From DAOMOP01 sp035444405 (GTDB lineage Bacteria > Pseudomonadota > Gammaproteobacteria > Burkholderiales > Rhodocyclaceae), in the NCBI GenBank assembly GCA_035444405.1, contig DAOMOP010000206.1, forward strand, positions 1 through 7,148: 7,148 nucleotides of DNA, read 5' to 3'. Of the stretch, positions 6,051 through 7,148 are shown in pieces (within the stretch, counting starts at the first letter, position 1; each line of letters starts with the position of its first letter). The notes under the pieces were generated by a model, which was not told the DNA's origin, ran no database searches, and saw only the letters and a program-made list of their open reading frames with translations. The position numbers and the translations under genes were made by a program.

Positions 6051-7148
6051 GACCCGCCGTGCGGCAACGGCGCGCCGCCACTGGCGCGAGCTCCAGTCGC
6101 GCGCGCTGGCCGCGCCCGACCCCTTCGCCGCCGCGGCCCTCTACCCCTATGCCGGCGCGCACGATCGCGCCGCTCTGGAAGCGCGCCTGCTCGGCCACCG
6201 CCGCGACCGCCTCATCGTCGCCGCAGCCGCCTTCGTCGACCCTGCCGTCCTCGCCCGCCTTGCCGCCGTCGACCACGACACGAGCCTGCAGCTGCGCCTG
6301 GCGCGCAATCCGGCCACTCCCGCCGCGGCGCTCGCGCGCCTGTGGCAGCGCGCCGAAAGCCCACGCCTGCGCCAGCTGCTCGCCCGTCATCCGCACACGC
6401 CGCGCCCTATCCTGGCCGAGATCGCGGCCTCGGCGGCCGATCTCGAGACCCTGCGCGCCCTGTGCGAGAACAGCGGCGTCCCGGCCGAGGTGCTGGCCAC
6501 GGTGGGCGACCGCCACATCGGCCTGCTCCAGCGTCTGCTCGCGGTCAACCTGGCGACGGCGGAGGCGACCCTCCTCGCGCTTTGGCGGGACACGGGCGAG
6601 GACGCGTTGCGCGCGCAGATCCTGCTCCACCCTCACTGCCCGCAGACGCTGCTCGCCACCTCGCCGCCCTCGCCGCTGCAGCGGCGCGGCCTCGCCCAGC
6701 AGCACCGCGCACCGCCGGCCTTGCTCGCCGCGCTGGCGGGCGACCCCGAGGCACTGGTGCGCCGCGCCGCCGCGGCCAATCCGGCCACTCCGTCGGCCGC
6801 CCTGCGAGGGCGTGGCGGTGATGCCGACGCCCTCGTGCGGCGCGCCCTCGCAGCCCGTCGCGACCTGTCGCCCGAGCTCGCCGCCCGCCTCAGCGACGAC
6901 CCCGATGCCTGGGTACGGCGCGCACTGGCGCGCAATGCGGCCTGCCCTGTCGACCTGCTCGCACGCGCCGCGACCGATGCCGACCCCGAGCTGCGGCGCG
7001 CCGCCGCCCGTCACCCGGGCTGCCCGCCCGCGCTACTCGAGCTCCTGAGCCGCGACGCCGTGGCCTGGGTGCAGGCGGCGGTGGCCTATCGCGACGACCT
7101 CGCCGCCCCGCTGCTGCGCCGGCTGGCGCGCAGCACCGACGTGGACGT
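6028..7148 (+). CDS. HEAT-like / LRV-type alpha-solenoid repeat protein (3' end outside window)
   Basis: An open frame runs from ATG 6028 to the right edge, 373 codons without a stop. Its start overlaps the preceding gene by 23 bases. After a basic N-terminus (about 1-25) the protein is built of repeats about 24-27 residues long. Each has a turn such as NPATP (94, 251), HPHTP (121), HPHCP (201), NAACP (303) or HPGCP (329), then a leucine/alanine helix, and in the later copies a D-x-x-x-x-V/L-R-R-A helix. About eleven copies are visible; those from about 225 onward are the most regular. This resembles the leucine-rich-repeat-variant (LRV) and HEAT families, which form curved helical scaffolds for binding other proteins. 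There is no N-terminal cysteine cluster like that of the Azotobacter LRV Fe-S protein, and no signal peptide or membrane segment. The function is unknown; coupling to the Fe-S oxidoreductase gene suggests an assembly or scaffold role for that complex, which is inference only. Confidence 0.75.
   Translation, partial: MPRPPSPETRRAATARRHWRELQSRALAAPDPFAAAALYPYAGAHDRAALEARLLGHRRDRLIVAAAAFVDPAVLARLAAVDHDTSLQLRLARNPATPAAALARLWQRAESPRLRQLLARHPHTPRPILAEIAASAADLETLRALCENSGVPAEVLATVGDRHIGLLQRLLAVNLATAEATLLALWRDTGEDALRAQILLHPHCPQTLLATSPPSPLQRRGLAQQHRAPPALLAALAGDPEALVRRAAAANPATPSAALRGRGGDADALVRRALAARRDLSPELAARLSDDPDAWVRRALARNAACPVDLLARAATDADPELRRAAARHPGCPPALLELLSRDAVAWVQAAVAYRDDLAAPLLRRLARSTDVD
6307..6791 (+). 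repeat. exact 14-base repeat within the solenoid gene
   Basis: AATCCGGCCACTCC occurs at 6307-6320 and again at 6778-6791, in the same frame, encoding NPATP both times. The two copies are 471 bases apart, which is 157 residues or about six repeat units. Most other repeat units have diverged at the DNA level, so this pair either reflects strong constraint on the turn or a more recent exchange between units. Confidence 0.5.

Noticed and set aside
4418..7048. An 876-codon plus-strand open frame in another register
   Set aside because: It is an out-of-frame reading of the Fe-S oxidoreductase gene and then of the repeat-protein gene, extremely rich in Arg, Ala, Pro and Gly. The true frames carry the cysteine motifs and the regular repeats.
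1..7148. CRISPR array, tRNA or rRNA gene, insertion sequence, phage attachment site
   Set aside because: No regularly spaced direct repeats, no tRNA or rRNA-like sequence, no transposase frame and no terminal inverted repeats were seen; the only repeats are the short ones listed.

Overview
The window is very GC-rich. Its genes end nearly every codon in G or C, which is typical of a betaproteobacterium of the Thauera/Azoarcus/Aromatoleum kind. That placement is an inference from base composition and gene content; the sequence holds no taxonomic marker. All genes found lie on the plus strand.

Layout. Positions 1-72 are the 3' end of an unidentified gene. A 186-base gap (73-258) follows, with a tandem/inverted CTAC motif array and an AT-richer patch that probably hold the promoter of the next gene. 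Positions 259-1374 encode a stand-alone GcvT-family (folate-dependent aminomethyltransferase-like) protein. After 134 bases, 1509-3701 encodes a trimethylamine dehydrogenase (tmd): every known cofactor and substrate-pocket residue is present at the position expected from the Methylophilus enzyme. A 153-base gap with two consecutive GC-rich hairpins (3725-3762 and 3772-3799) separates it from 3855-6050, a membrane-bound iron-sulfur oxidoreductase of the DgcB/HdrD/NarI-like type. A long repeat protein (HEAT-like or LRV alpha-solenoid) starts at 6028, inside the end of that gene, and runs off the right edge.

How the genes may work together. Trimethylamine dehydrogenase oxidises trimethylamine to dimethylamine plus formaldehyde and releases electrons through FMN and a 4Fe-4S cluster. 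The GcvT-like protein is well suited to catch the one-carbon unit on tetrahydrofolate, as the fused GcvT domains of dimethylglycine dehydrogenase and of TMAO demethylase (Tdm) are thought to do. The membrane Fe-S protein is well suited to pass the electrons to quinone, as DgcB is proposed to do for the related demethylase DgcA. The window would then be a compact trimethylamine demethylation, one-carbon capture and electron export module, with a repeat protein of unknown role translationally coupled to its end. Identification of tmd is strong. Coupling to the GcvT-like and membrane proteins is inferred from gene order and family knowledge. No ETF genes, transporter or regulator lie in the window.
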